Of a stretch of 42,101 nucleotides of DNA, positions 24,801 to 33,576 are shown one piece after another. Within the stretch, counting starts at the first letter, position 1; each line of letters starts with the position of its first letter. The notes beneath the pieces were generated by a model that was not told the DNA's origin, did not search any database, and worked only from the letters and a program-made list of their open reading frames with translations. Source of the stretch: Treponema sp. (GTDB taxonomy: Bacteria > Spirochaetota > Spirochaetia > Treponematales > Breznakiellaceae); assembly GCA_031267685.1 (NCBI GenBank), contig JAIRYV010000095.1, positions 1 through 42,101 of the forward strand. The letters run 5' to 3'. The translations under genes and the position numbers were made by a program.

Positions 24801-26828
24801 ATGCTGAAAACAATGCGAAACATTGGAATTATGGCGCACATTGACGCCGGAAAAACCACCACCACCGAGCGGATTCTCTACTACACCGGTAAAAGCCACA
24901 GGATTGGTGAGGTTGACGATGGCGAGGCTATTATGGACTGGATGGAGCAGGAGCAGGAGCGGGGTATCACTATTCAGAGCGCAGCGACTACCATCTATTG
25001 GAAAGATTTTCAAATAAACATCATTGATACGCCTGGACATGTTGATTTCACCGCTGAGGTAGAACGTGCATTGCGCGTGCTTGACGGCGCTATTACTATC
25101 TTTGATGCAGTACGCGGGGTTGAGCCGCAGACTGAAACCGTGTGGCGTCAGGCAGAACGGTACAAGGTTCCCTGCATCGGTTATGTAAATAAGATGGACC
25201 GCGTTGGCGCGGACTTTTATCAGGCGCTGGAAGACATCAAGGCAAAGCTCGAAGCAACACCAGTACCTTTGCAAGTCCCTATTGGCGAAGAGAGTAGCTT
25301 TGAAGGCGTTATCGACCTTATCAATATGAAAGAAATTCGCTGGGATGCCCAAAGTGATGGGGAGCGAATGCTTGAAAGCCCCATCGCACCGGAACGCGCG
25401 GCAATAGCGCGGGAATGGCAGGACAAACTTATCAGCGAGCTTGCCAATGTGTCTGACACTATTGGTGATAAGTACCTTGCTGGTGAGACCATAGACGTGA
25501 CCCTGCTCAAGACCGAACTGCGCAAAGCAGTGTTAAGCCGTGCAATTCTGCCCATGTTCGCAGGCGCGTCTCGGCGGAATATAGGCGTTCAGCCGCTCAT
25601 TGACGCAGTGCTTGACTTTCTGCCCGCACCTGATGAGGCAGTGCCGACGTTTGGTCATCACCTCAAGAAGGATGAGGCAGTGCTGGTTCCCTGCGACCTC
25701 AAAGCCACACCACTGGGACTGGTATTCAAGATACAGAACGACCGGGAGGCTGGCGCATTCTGCTATGTGCGTATGTATTCCGGTTCAATCAAGCCCGGAA
25801 CCACTGTTTTTAACGTGGGCAAGCGCAAACGAGAGCGAGTGAACCGCATCCTGCGTATGCACTCCAACAAGTCCGAGCCTATGGACAGCCTGAGCGCCGG
25901 CGACATCGGCGTTATAATTGGCATGAAGTTGGCACAGACCGGTGACACCATTGGCAGTGAGGGTTATCCTGTGATTCTGGAAAAGATGCAGTTTCCAGAA
26001 CCAGTCATATCAGTCTCAATCGAACCTAAAACCCTATCAGAGCAAGACAAACTCAAGGACATACTTGCGCTTCTGTCGCGTGAAGACCCAACCTTTACTA
26101 CCCGCGATAACGAGGAAACTGGCCAGCTCATCATTTCGGGCATGGGCGAGCTGCACCTCGACGTATTGATAACGCGCATTCTCAAGGAGTATAACATTGG
26201 AGCTAAAGTGGGGAATCCGCAGGTAACGTATCGGGAGTCAGTGAGCAAGGTAGTGGAGAAGACTCAGCAGTTTTCGCGCATCATTGCGGGTAAGGAGAAC
26301 GTGGCGGCGCTCACCCTGTGCGTTGCACCGATGGAGCGTGGCGCTGGCAACCAGTATACCTGCATGGTAAAGACCCGTGACATACCGCCGGCGATACTAG
26401 GCGCGGTGGAGCGTGGCGTTACCAGCGCTCTGGCGTCTGGCATAGTGCTTGGCTATCCCTGTATTGACGTAGGCGTAACCCTCATTGACATTCAGTATTC
26501 GGAGCTGACTGGCACGGAGTTTGCGTTTGAAGCCTGTGCCAGTCTGTGTTTTGACGAAGCCTGCCGCAATGCCGGTCCTATTCAGCTTGAACCTATTATG
26601 ATGGTTGAATTTAGTTCTCCGCATGAGTTTGTTGGCGATGTGATCAGTCTTGTTACTCAGCGTGGCGGGCAGGTATTGAGCATTGACTCAAAGCCGCATG
26701 AGGATCAGGTGAAGGCGTTAGCCCCCATGGCGAAGATGTTTGGCTTTATGCCCTTCTTGCGCTCGACAAGTCAGGGACGGGCAAGCTTCACGATGGAGTT
26801 TGCCCGTTTCGAGAAGCTGGGTAAATAG
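24801..26828 (+). CDS. Elongation factor G
   Basis: Translational GTPase, 675 aa. G1 A12HIDAGKTT20, the switch segment [15 protein letters not shown]3 D76TPGHVD82 and G4 N130KMD133 are intact, followed by domains II-V ending in [13 protein letters not shown]. Start ATG 24801 is chosen for AAGGAG 7 nt upstream and for the family N-terminus ([18 protein letters not shown]). Spirochaetes carry two EF-G types, one for translocation and one specialised for ribosome recycling (shown in Borrelia); which this is cannot be settled from one sequence, and no ribosomal protein genes are adjacent. I therefore leave the symbol blank. Confidence 0.93.
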   Translation: MLKTMRNIGIMAHIDAGKTTTTERILYYTGKSHRIGEVDDGEAIMDWMEQEQERGITIQSAATTIYWKDFQINIIDTPGHVDFTAEVERALRVLDGAITIFDAVRGVEPQTETVWRQAERYKVPCIGYVNKMDRVGADFYQALEDIKAKLEATPVPLQVPIGEESSFEGVIDLINMKEIRWDAQSDGERMLESPIAPERAAIAREWQDKLISELANVSDTIGDKYLAGETIDVTLLKTELRKAVLSRAILPMFAGASRRNIGVQPLIDAVLDFLPAPDEAVPTFGHHLKKDEAVLVPCDLKATPLGLVFKIQNDREAGAFCYVRMYSGSIKPGTTVFNVGKRKRERVNRILRMHSNKSEPMDSLSAGDIGVIIGMKLAQTGDTIGSEGYPVILEKMQFPEPVISVSIEPKTLSEQDKLKDILALLSREDPTFTTRDNEETGQLIISGMGELHLDVLITRILKEYNIGAKVGNPQVTYRESVSKVVEKTQQFSRIIAGKENVAALTLCVAPMERGAGNQYTCMVKTRDIPPAILGAVERGVTSALASGIVLGYPCIDVGVTLIDIQYSELTGTEFAFEACASLCFDEACRNAGPIQLEPIMMVEFSSPHEFVGDVISLVTQRGGQVLSIDSKPHEDQVKALAPMAKMFGFMPFLRSTSQGRASFTMEFARFEKLGK

Positions 26829-26840
26829 TCTAATAGAAGA

Positions 26841-27000
26841 GGCTACTGTCTCAAAACTTCGGTTTCTAACCGTTTCAGGTGAATGAGTTCTGTTCCGAAG
26901 ATCTGAGAGAGAAACTTCTCTCTCTGAGTGAGAAACTTCTCTCTCTGAGTGAGGAAGCACATTCTGTTCCGAACTCTGACACCGGGTTTTGAAACAGGCT
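26841..27000. mobile_element. MITE-like element with terminal inverted repeats
   Basis: CTGTCTCAAAAC (26846-26857) and GTTTTGAAACAG (26986-26997) are 11/12 complementary inverted ends, and complementarity extends outward (AGGCT / GGCTT) and inward (CGGT / ACCG). IS elements of several families have CTGTCTCAAAA-type ends. The ~160-bp interior has no gene; it holds a 12-bp direct repeat TTCTGTTCCGAA (26888-26899, 26962-26973) flanking a palindromic array. No clear target duplication seen. Confidence 0.45.
26902..26955. repeat. 21-bp palindromic tandem array (2.6 copies)
   Basis: Units at 26902 and 26923 plus a partial copy from 26944, each TCTGAG(A/T)GAG then AAACTTCTCTC. Each unit can fold as GAGA-loop-TCTC with a GAGAG/CTCTC extension. 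Same plan as the arrays at 1, 4870 and 18892, but a different sequence. Confidence 0.85.
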
Positions 27001-27028
27001 TAGAAAACAAAGAATTAAAGGAATAGCT

Positions 27029-28141
27029 ATGCGTATTGATTACTTTATGCCCACCCGCGTTGTGATGGGCGAAAACTGCGTGTTTGACAGTCGTGAGCTT
27101 TTTGCGGGTCTGGGTAAAAAGGCCATGCTTGTAACCGGGAGGAATTCCGCCAAACTGAACGGCGCTCAGGCTGACGTGGAAAAGGCGCTCGTTGCTAATG
27201 GCCAGGCAAGGGCGCTCTATGATAAGGTGATGAGCAATCCAAGCGTCGAATGTATTCGGGAAATCGTGGATGCGATAGGAGCGGAGCAGTGCGACTTTGT
27301 GATCGCTATCGGCGGCGGTTCGCCGCTGGACGCAGGTAAGGCAGCGGCAGCGCTGGCCTATGCGCCGGAGACTAAATCGGCCTTGCTGTTTTCCACAAGT
27401 TTTACTTCAGCCCTGCCCATTGTGGCAATCCCCAGTACCGCTGGCACTGGCTCGGAAGTTACCCGTAATGCAGTGCTGACTAACCACCATATCAAGAACA
27501 AAGCTTCAATGGCTGGGCCAGCCATGTTTCCTCGCTGCGCATTTCTGGACGCCAGATACCTGAGTACGCTTTCCATGAGTACCACCATTAACACTGCTGT
27601 TGATGCCCTGTCCCACGCCATTGAAGGTATGCTGTCAATCCGGGCCTCGCTGTTCAGCGATATGCTGGCAAAAGAAAGCATATCACTCATTGCCAAGTGT
27701 TACCGACGAGGGGATTTTGGTCGCCAGACACGGGAAGAGCTGTTCAGCGCCTCCACCCTGGCCGGAATGGTGATCACCAATACTGGAACAGTCGCGGCTC
27801 ACGCCATGGGCTATATGCTCACCTATAACCGGAACATCGACCACGGACGCGCCACCGGACTGCTCTTGGGCGAATTTCTTAGGTTTGCTCAAAAAACCGA
27901 GCAAGGTAAACATGCAGGCCGCATCAATGAAATTCTCGCAAGCCTTGACATAAGCAGCCTTGACGAGTTCTGCTCGATTCTGGACACGCTCTTCAGAGCG
28001 TCGGGACCTTATGAACGCTTTGAGCGCTCCGAACTTGAGGCGTATGCTGCTCAGGCGGTCAGAGCGAAAAACAGAGCGAACGGCATTGCCAAACCAAGCG
28101 AGCAAGACATTTTGGACATTTTTGTGAAATCTCTCACGTGA
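27029..28141 (+). CDS. Iron-containing alcohol dehydrogenase
   Basis: Group III Fe-ADH, 370 aa, a cytoplasmic NAD(P)H-linked oxidoreductase for alcohol/aldehyde interconversion. The nucleotide-binding loop is GGGSPLDAGKAAA, and the Fe ligands are D192, H196, H258 and H272 (DALSHAIEG and the H-x13-H pattern around HAMGYMLTYNRNIDH). A weak ribosome binding site, AAAGGAAT, precedes the ATG. Likely part of fermentative redox balancing; the exact substrate is not readable. Convergent with cheB, with a 6-bp hairpin between. Confidence 0.93.
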   Translation: MRIDYFMPTRVVMGENCVFDSRELFAGLGKKAMLVTGRNSAKLNGAQADVEKALVANGQARALYDKVMSNPSVECIREIVDAIGAEQCDFVIAIGGGSPLDAGKAAAALAYAPETKSALLFSTSFTSALPIVAIPSTAGTGSEVTRNAVLTNHHIKNKASMAGPAMFPRCAFLDARYLSTLSMSTTINTAVDALSHAIEGMLSIRASLFSDMLAKESISLIAKCYRRGDFGRQTREELFSASTLAGMVITNTGTVAAHAMGYMLTYNRNIDHGRATGLLLGEFLRFAQKTEQGKHAGRINEILASLDISSLDEFCSILDTLFRASGPYERFERSELEAYAAQAVRAKNRANGIAKPSEQDILDIFVKSLT

Positions 28142-28147
28142 TTTAGA

Positions 28148-28165
28148 GGTACGACATACCGTACC
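28148..28165. terminator. Hairpin between convergent Fe-ADH and cheB
   Basis: GGTACG (28148-28153) / CGTACC (28160-28165) with a 6-nt loop in the 43-bp gap between two converging genes. Short and without a T-run; weak bidirectional terminator candidate. Confidence 0.35.
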
Positions 28166-28184
28166 CCTACCGCATATCGTTGCG

Positions 28185-29351
28185 TTATCGCATTGCTTTA
28201 GCTAGGGAGCAGATGCGTTCAGCCATCTTGTCCAGAGGAACTTGCTCCATCACATGGCCGAGTTCGTGTGCGACTCTCGGCATGCCGTAGACAACGGCAC
28301 TGGCTTCGTCCTGACCAATGGTGAGGCCGCCTTCACGGTAAATCGTGCCGAGCTGTTCAGCGCCGTCGCGTCCCATACCGGTCATAATCACGCCGAGCGC
28401 ATGGTTGTTGTAGGCTTTAGCGACAGAGGCAAAGAGTACGTCGGCGGAAGGCCGATGTCCACTCATCAGAGGAGCGTCTGAAAGATGGACAATGGAGGCG
28501 AGAGGCTTCCGTTCTACTTCGAGGTGCTTGTTACCTTGTGCAATAAGGATACGGCCTGGTTTGATCAGATCGCCTTCCTCAGCTTCCTTCACCTCAAGGG
28601 GGCAAACGCGATCAAGGCTCTTGGCAAACTCATTCGTAAATCCCGGTGGCATGTGCTGAACAACCACAATGGGAACTTTGAGATCAGCATCAAGATGGGC
28701 AAACACCTGCCTCAGCGCGTCAGGCCCGCCGGTTGAAATGCCAATGGCAATGATTTCGGTTTTACCTGGCTTACGCAGAGGCGTTGGAGGGGCTGCTGGG
28801 GTTGTGTTTGACACGACAAACCCACTCAAGGTCTGCTTGATACTTTCAGTGCTATGCAAAGAGAAGGACGAGCTTGCCACAGGCCGCGGCGTCAATGTGG
28901 GCGCTGCTGGGGTATCTGACGACTTCTTCCCGTGCATTCTGCGATAACGGCCGCCATAACCCAAGAGCATCTGTATAAGGCTATCTTTCACCAGATGAAT
29001 GTCTGTTGATATGGAGCCAGACGGTTTTTGGATAAAGTCAGAGGCACCCAAGGCCAGCGCTTCCATAGTTATCTCCGCTCCACTTGCGGCCAGCGACGAG
29101 AGAATGATAACAGGGATGGTGATTCCTAGTTTTTTGCGTTCCTTGAGGAACTCAATACCATTCATTTCCGGCATCTCAAGATCAAGTACGATGATATCCG
29201 GCTCAACACGGGGAATTTTCCGTAAAGCAAATATCCCGTTCATAGCTTTGTCGGCAACAACCAGTCCTGGGGCCATCTCTATCATTTTGCCAATGAGGTT
29301 GCGCATAAGCGCCGAATCATCAACAATCAATACGCCAATGTCATCAGCCAT
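28185..29351 (-). CDS. cheB: Chemotaxis protein-glutamate methylesterase CheB
   Basis: Removes methyl groups from (and deamidates) chemoreceptors during adaptation; activated by CheA phosphorylation. The ATG at 29351 is chosen (388 aa) because GGAGGGG directly precedes it; an upstream TTG frame start lies inside that site. N-terminal receiver with D11, D12 and phospho-acceptor D57, a Pro/Ser/Thr-rich linker (~145-195), then the esterase with triad S206 (GISTGGP), H233 (VQHMPPGF) and D329 (GMGRDGAEQ). It lies 12 bp after cheR, last in a minus-strand run. Confidence 0.96.
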   Translation of the reverse strand: MADDIGVLIVDDSALMRNLIGKMIEMAPGLVVADKAMNGIFALRKIPRVEPDIIVLDLEMPEMNGIEFLKERKKLGITIPVIILSSLAASGAEITMEALALGASDFIQKPSGSISTDIHLVKDSLIQMLLGYGGRYRRMHGKKSSDTPAAPTLTPRPVASSSFSLHSTESIKQTLSGFVVSNTTPAAPPTPLRKPGKTEIIAIGISTGGPDALRQVFAHLDADLKVPIVVVQHMPPGFTNEFAKSLDRVCPLEVKEAEEGDLIKPGRILIAQGNKHLEVERKPLASIVHLSDAPLMSGHRPSADVLFASVAKAYNNHALGVIMTGMGRDGAEQLGTIYREGGLTIGQDEASAVVYGMPRVAHELGHVMEQVPLDKMAERICSLAKAMR

Positions 29352-29363
29352 ATTCCCCTCCAA

Positions 29364-30185
29364 TTAAATAAATTTTCGATATAGGGTAGCCCACTCGGCT
29401 TTTACAAACTCGAACTGGGTATCCATGCCAAAGAGAGACTCAGAATGGCCTATAAACAGAAAGGACTTTGGAGCCATTGAATCCCAGAAACGCTTGATAA
29501 CTGAGACCTGTGCGATTTCGTCAAAATAGATAATTACATTCCGACAAAATATTATGTCAAGATTACGCTGACCAGAGTCGTTTTTAAGGTTGTGATAGTC
29601 AAAACGTATTTTGGACATAAGCGTCGGCTTCATCTTGTACCCGCCCGCTACCTTGTCGCAATATTTCAACAAATAGTCATCAGGAATGCCACTGATGCGG
29701 CTATCTGGGTAGAAGCCCTCTTTCGCCATCATAAGGCACTTGAGGCTAATATCGCTTGCCACGATCTCAAATTTAAAGTTGGACGGCAGAGCCTCGCTCA
29801 AGAGCATAGCGATACTAAAGGGTTCCTCACCAGTGGAACAGCCTGCACTCCAGATATGCAGAGTATTATTGAAGGAACCTTGTTTCAGCTTGATAAGCTC
29901 AGGCACGACAAACTTTTCAAGTGTATCAAATTGTCCTTTATTCCGAAAAAAACTGGTGAGATTCGTGGTAACGGAGTCAAGAAATGCCTTGAACTCCTCC
30001 TTATCCCTTGAAACCATATCATAGTATGTCCGCATCGAATCAGTCCGCTTCTCCCGCAGACGTTCCCGTAGCCTACTTTCCAGTATGGGGCGATTCGTAG
30101 CAGTAAACTGGATACCGCTTGCGTTATAGATAAGTGCGCGATATAACTCAAACTCAGTGTCGTTAAGAAAAATAACGTCTACCAT
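29364..30185 (-). CDS. cheR: Chemotaxis protein methyltransferase CheR
   Basis: SAM-dependent enzyme that methylates receptor glutamates, opposing CheB. 273 aa: N-terminal helical CheR_N, then the SAM domain with HIWSAGCSTGEEPFSIAM and the RNLDIIFCRNVIIYF segment near the C-terminus. No ribosome binding site precedes ATG 30185; instead a consensus promoter ends 6 nt upstream, so it may be made from a leaderless mRNA besides any read-through from tetR, whose stop is 9 bp away. Confidence 0.95.
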   Translation of the reverse strand: MVDVIFLNDTEFELYRALIYNASGIQFTATNRPILESRLRERLREKRTDSMRTYYDMVSRDKEEFKAFLDSVTTNLTSFFRNKGQFDTLEKFVVPELIKLKQGSFNNTLHIWSAGCSTGEEPFSIAMLLSEALPSNFKFEIVASDISLKCLMMAKEGFYPDSRISGIPDDYLLKYCDKVAGGYKMKPTLMSKIRFDYHNLKNDSGQRNLDIIFCRNVIIYFDEIAQVSVIKRFWDSMAPKSFLFIGHSESLFGMDTQFEFVKAEWATLYRKFI

Positions 30186-30191
30186 ATTTTT

Positions 30192-30220
30192 ATTCTAAGG
30201 CTTAACTACAACACTGTCAA
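30192..30220 (-). promoter_or_regulatory. cheR promoter inside the tetR 3' end
   Basis: On the minus strand: TTGACA (30220-30215), 17-nt spacer, TAGAAT (30197-30192), AAAAAT, then ATG at 30185. Near-consensus sigma-70 spacing, with only 6 nt between -10 and start codon. The -35 lies in the last codons of the TetR-type gene. Confidence 0.65.
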
Positions 30221-30806
30221 CGACATGATGCATGGTTACGCTTAACTGACGGATGCAGAGCGCCGATATCTGTTTAAGTTCCCCCACTTCGGAACGTTTA
30301 AGTACCGTTAGCCTGAATATAGCCAGCTCCAGAAGACCGTAAAGCAGATCACCTGCCTCCCGCACGTTAAGCGGTATAAGCTCGCCAGTGCGAATCCCGT
30401 CAATGATCATGCTTGAAAAAATGTGCCGCATCCTGATGGTTCTGCGCTTGACCAGCTTATTGGCGTCATCCCGCAAAAGCAGGTAATCCCGAATCACCAG
30501 AAGCAAGCGACGGTTCTCCTCCAGTCGCGCTATGATTAGAGCAAAAACCGACGTAAGCCTGTCCACACTGTTGAGCGTGGCATCCTGCTGCACTGAATGG
30601 ACATCAGCTTCAATGGTCTCCATAAACTGCTTGATGCTGTAGTTGAATATCTCTTTCTTATTATTAAAATAAGTATACAATATCGTTCTGGTTATACCGC
30701 AGAGGTCAGCAATCTTCTGGAAAGTCGCGTTCTCAAAACCTTCGCTTACAAACACGTCCAATGCCTTTTCCAGTATCTCACAGCGCCGTTTTTCATGTTC
30801 TACCAT
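30195..30806 (-). CDS. TetR-family transcriptional regulator
   Basis: 203 aa from ATG 30806 (begins MVEHEKRRCEILEKALDVF), the normal TetR size; upstream in-frame starts lie well inside the preceding methylase gene. The HTH is typical: FVSEGFENATFQKIADLCGITRTILYTYFNNKKE (residues ~14-47 in outline). The C-terminal ligand domain is divergent, so the inducer is unknown. It overlaps the upstream rRNA methylase by 14 bp and precedes cheR by 9 bp. Sitting in a run with chemotaxis genes it might regulate its own operon, but no operator palindrome was identified. Confidence 0.9.
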   Translation of the reverse strand: MVEHEKRRCEILEKALDVFVSEGFENATFQKIADLCGITRTILYTYFNNKKEIFNYSIKQFMETIEADVHSVQQDATLNSVDRLTSVFALIIARLEENRRLLLVIRDYLLLRDDANKLVKRRTIRMRHIFSSMIIDGIRTGELIPLNVREAGDLLYGLLELAIFRLTVLKRSEVGELKQISALCIRQLSVTMHHVVDSVVVKP

Positions 30807-31986
30807 AAGGCCGTCCCAGTTGCTCATACACAAAGAAATAGGACTGGAGCGCCCCATTGGTAAGCTCTCGGCAGGAATCCGCTTTTCTGCCGAAGAACGA
30901 CTCAAAACCCGGATGATCGCTTATTATTCCGAGCTTCCATCCGGGGAAATTCCGGCTCAGGACTTCCATCTCCTGATACGTGCGCTCTGAATCAGCACGA
31001 TCCCCCAGGCGTTTCCCATAGGGCGGATTAGTGATAATGAAACCCGCATCGGCGGTGGGGGCGTGGACAGCCTTCATGGTCAGCGCGTGAAAGTCCGGCA
31101 GCCAGGGAAGCGGCACGGGATCGCCGGCGACTTCTTTACCCAGCGCCAGCGTATATGCCCGCTGGACGTTGAGGCGTGCGATATGCACAAGCTCGGCATC
31201 CGCGTCGCTTCCGAATATCCGTATGGTTCTGGAGAAATTGACCTTTGCGGCAAGTTCTTCCCGCACCATACGCTCAATCTCTGGATCAGCTATGGCAAGA
31301 TCGGAAAGCGCGAAAGCGCGTCCCAGCCCCGGAGCCATATCCCAGGCGTAGAGCGCGGCCTCAATAGCAAGCGTACCTGAACCGCAAAAGGGATCGTAGA
31401 GGGGAAATTTCCGCCGCCAGCCCGCAAGCAGAAGCAACGCCGCTGCAGTGGTTTCCCGTAGCGGCGCGACACCACCTTCACGTCGATAACCACGCTTGAA
31501 GAGAGGCTCTCCAGACAGGTCAAGGAGCAGGGAAGCCTCGTCCTTTTCGATATAGACCCTGAGTTCCGCGCTTTTGAGCGTGTCGGGAAGCCGTGACAGC
31601 TTATATACCGTGCAGAGCCGCGCAGCAGCGGCCTTATGCGTCATAGCCTGCACAGTGGTTTCAGCTTGTAAACGGGAACGGTTCACTCGAACCTTTGTTA
31701 CGCGCAGACCCATGGCTTTTGGAATCAGGGCTTCCCATTCAATGGCGCTTATTCCCTCAAACAGGGCGTCAAAGTCCGGCGCGAAAAAGCATCCGGCCTC
31801 AAGCAGTATACGGTCAGCGACGCGAAGGCTCATAAGGGCGCGATAGAGTCCGGCAAGATCAGTGCGGAACCTCACTCGGCCAAAATGTGCGTCCAGCACT
31901 GGAAGTTTCAACTTTCTGAGTTCATTTGCAACCACTTTTTCCACACCGCCTGCGCAGAGTGCCACAACATTCATCATGCTTTGCAC
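30793..31986 (-). CDS. THUMP-domain N2-G RNA methyltransferase (RlmL/YpsC-like)
   Basis: 397 aa: N-terminal THUMP RNA-binding region (residues ~1-155) and a Rossmann methyltransferase of the UPF0020 type with DPFCGSGTLAIEAA (SAM motif I) and NPPYGKRLGD (catalytic NPPY). The family methylates guanine N2 in 23S rRNA; the exact site is inferred only by family. The GTG at 31986 lies 2 bp after the galactokinase-like stop; ATGs at 31977 and 31974 are alternatives and no ribosome binding site is clear. The 3' end overlaps tetR by 14 bp. Confidence 0.9.
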   Translation of the reverse strand: MQSMMNVVALCAGGVEKVVANELRKLKLPVLDAHFGRVRFRTDLAGLYRALMSLRVADRILLEAGCFFAPDFDALFEGISAIEWEALIPKAMGLRVTKVRVNRSRLQAETTVQAMTHKAAAARLCTVYKLSRLPDTLKSAELRVYIEKDEASLLLDLSGEPLFKRGYRREGGVAPLRETTAAALLLLAGWRRKFPLYDPFCGSGTLAIEAALYAWDMAPGLGRAFALSDLAIADPEIERMVREELAAKVNFSRTIRIFGSDADAELVHIARLNVQRAYTLALGKEVAGDPVPLPWLPDFHALTMKAVHAPTADAGFIITNPPYGKRLGDRADSERTYQEMEVLSRNFPGWKLGIISDHPGFESFFGRKADSCRELTNGALQSYFFVYEQLGRPYGRT

Positions 31987-31988
31987 AG

Positions 31989-33338
31989 TTAAAACACCAG
32001 TTCCACAACGCCCACAGGCCGTATCCGCAGTACGGTAAGCGCGTCGACGCCAAAGACCGCTTCCATGCTTTGCCGGTACGCATCAAGCGCCTCAAGCGGA
32101 ATATATGCCTGAATGGTTCCGGCAAAGCCACCGCCATGTACACGGTATGCGCCGCGATGTTTGCTCTTGTCCAAGAACTCCTGCGTCAGCGCCAGCGCGA
32201 GACTGACGCCCTGTTCACGCGGATTTTTTGGAGAATAAACATTCTGTAAGAGTTCCCACGATGACGTGCCTGAGCGGAGTACCAGTTCAAAGTATCTTTG
32301 CTCAATAACCGCTCTGGTTTCCGCGAGTATGTTACTCGGCGCTGGCTGCGCCTGTACCTTGGCGGCCTCTTCCAGCAGCGCGCGCATATCGTCAACACGC
32401 TCATTCTCGTTATAGAAATGCAGCGCCCGAAGCACCGCACGGTCCCCGAGTTTTGCGCGCAACTCAGCAATATGGCTGATGAATATCGCACGGTCTACTT
32501 CCCGCAGTACGTCCTTGCCAAAGTGCTGGGCAAGGGCCTTCATCTCTTCAGGAACAGCGGCGTAATCAGCAGTGAGATCAATGTGGTTACCGCGTGTGGT
32601 TACCACACAAAGGGCATAACCAAATGTCTCAAGGTCAAAGTCTATCTGTTTGACAAGTGGCTTGACCGGATCAGCAAAGTCAATAGCAATCGCGCCTCCA
32701 AAGGCACACGCGCACTGATCCATAAGTCCGCAGGGCTTGCCGAAGTATTCGTTCTCGGCCCTCTGGCTAATTTGCGCGATTTCCAGCGCAGAGAGCTTAT
32801 CTTCGCCATAGAGCTTGTCGAATATCTTGCAAAACAGCACTTCCACTGCTGCTGACGATGACAGGCCCGAGCCGGGCAGTACCGTGGGATTCGCATTTAC
32901 CGTGAACCCGCCAAGTTGCACGCCCCGTTGTGCAAAATCAGCGGCGATCCCGCGTATTAAGGCTTCGGTTGTACCTTGTTCAGCCGGGCGCATGGAAAGG
33001 TCTGAAAGGTCAAGCTTCACATCAGGGTAAGCAGTGGAACGGAAGAATACGATCTTGTCATCCCGTTTGGAAACCACAGCCACCGAGTCCAGTTGTATGG
33101 ACGCGGCCAGTACCTTCCCTCGGTTATGGTCAGTATGGTTTCCGCCAAGTTCAGTGCGTCCTGCGGCGGTGAAGACGCGCAGGTCAGCGTTGCCAGCCGT
33201 TTTAAGCGCGGCCAGTCCCTCAATGAGCGAGGAGTAACGCTTGCGCGCTTTGGCAACACCGCCCTTGCCATAGAGAGACGCGAAAAGCGCCTCAGACTCT
33301 GGCGCGTTGATACGTTGTGTTAAATCTTTGCTGTTCAT
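31989..33338 (-). CDS. GHMP sugar kinase, galactokinase-like
   Basis: 449 aa from ATG 33338 (AGGAGT at 33344-33349). Motifs: GRTELGGNHTDHNRG in place of the classic GRVNLIGEHTDYN, the GHMP ATP motif LPGSGLSSSAAVEV, and C-terminal VHGGGFAGTIQAYIP. The closest fit is galactokinase (ATP + galactose to galactose 1-phosphate), but the variant signature and a length ~60 aa over the norm leave the sugar open. A TATAAT box lies at 33362-33357 on the minus strand. First gene of the run galactokinase-methylase-tetR-cheR-cheB. Confidence 0.85.
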   Translation of the reverse strand: MNSKDLTQRINAPESEALFASLYGKGGVAKARKRYSSLIEGLAALKTAGNADLRVFTAAGRTELGGNHTDHNRGKVLAASIQLDSVAVVSKRDDKIVFFRSTAYPDVKLDLSDLSMRPAEQGTTEALIRGIAADFAQRGVQLGGFTVNANPTVLPGSGLSSSAAVEVLFCKIFDKLYGEDKLSALEIAQISQRAENEYFGKPCGLMDQCACAFGGAIAIDFADPVKPLVKQIDFDLETFGYALCVVTTRGNHIDLTADYAAVPEEMKALAQHFGKDVLREVDRAIFISHIAELRAKLGDRAVLRALHFYNENERVDDMRALLEEAAKVQAQPAPSNILAETRAVIEQRYFELVLRSGTSSWELLQNVYSPKNPREQGVSLALALTQEFLDKSKHRGAYRVHGGGFAGTIQAYIPLEALDAYRQSMEAVFGVDALTVLRIRPVGVVELVF

Positions 33339-33431
33339 ACTTAACTCCTGTATAGAATTATAGTTCAAGTTTAGCATAAGGCAGGCATGAATGTCTTGTG
33401 TAGAATAGAAGAGTCCACGGATTACACTAAT

Positions 33432-33576
33432 GGCTTAGATAGCTATCATATCTATTCCTGGCTGTCTATGGCTAAAAATCGCCTCGCGCCCCGCCATCCT
33501 GCACGCTTGGGCTTGGCGACCCTAACGTTGGGCTTAGATAGCTATCGTATCTTCATGGCTGTCTATGACTAAAAAA
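33432..33576. repeat. Direct repeat duplicating the thiN 3' end
   Basis: About 46 bp at 33432-33478 recurs, with a few changes, at 33531-33576. Both copies contain GGCTTAGATAGCTATC and TGGCTGTCTATG; both include the perfect palindrome GATAGCTATC. The second copy is the last 13 codons and stop of thiN; the first would read FLAIDSQE-stop in the equivalent frame, so it is a decayed duplicate of the gene end. Confidence 0.85.

Noticed and set aside
33387-33572. 61-aa frame over the thiN-end repeats
   Set aside because: Its length comes from the duplicated segment; no ribosome binding site or domain.
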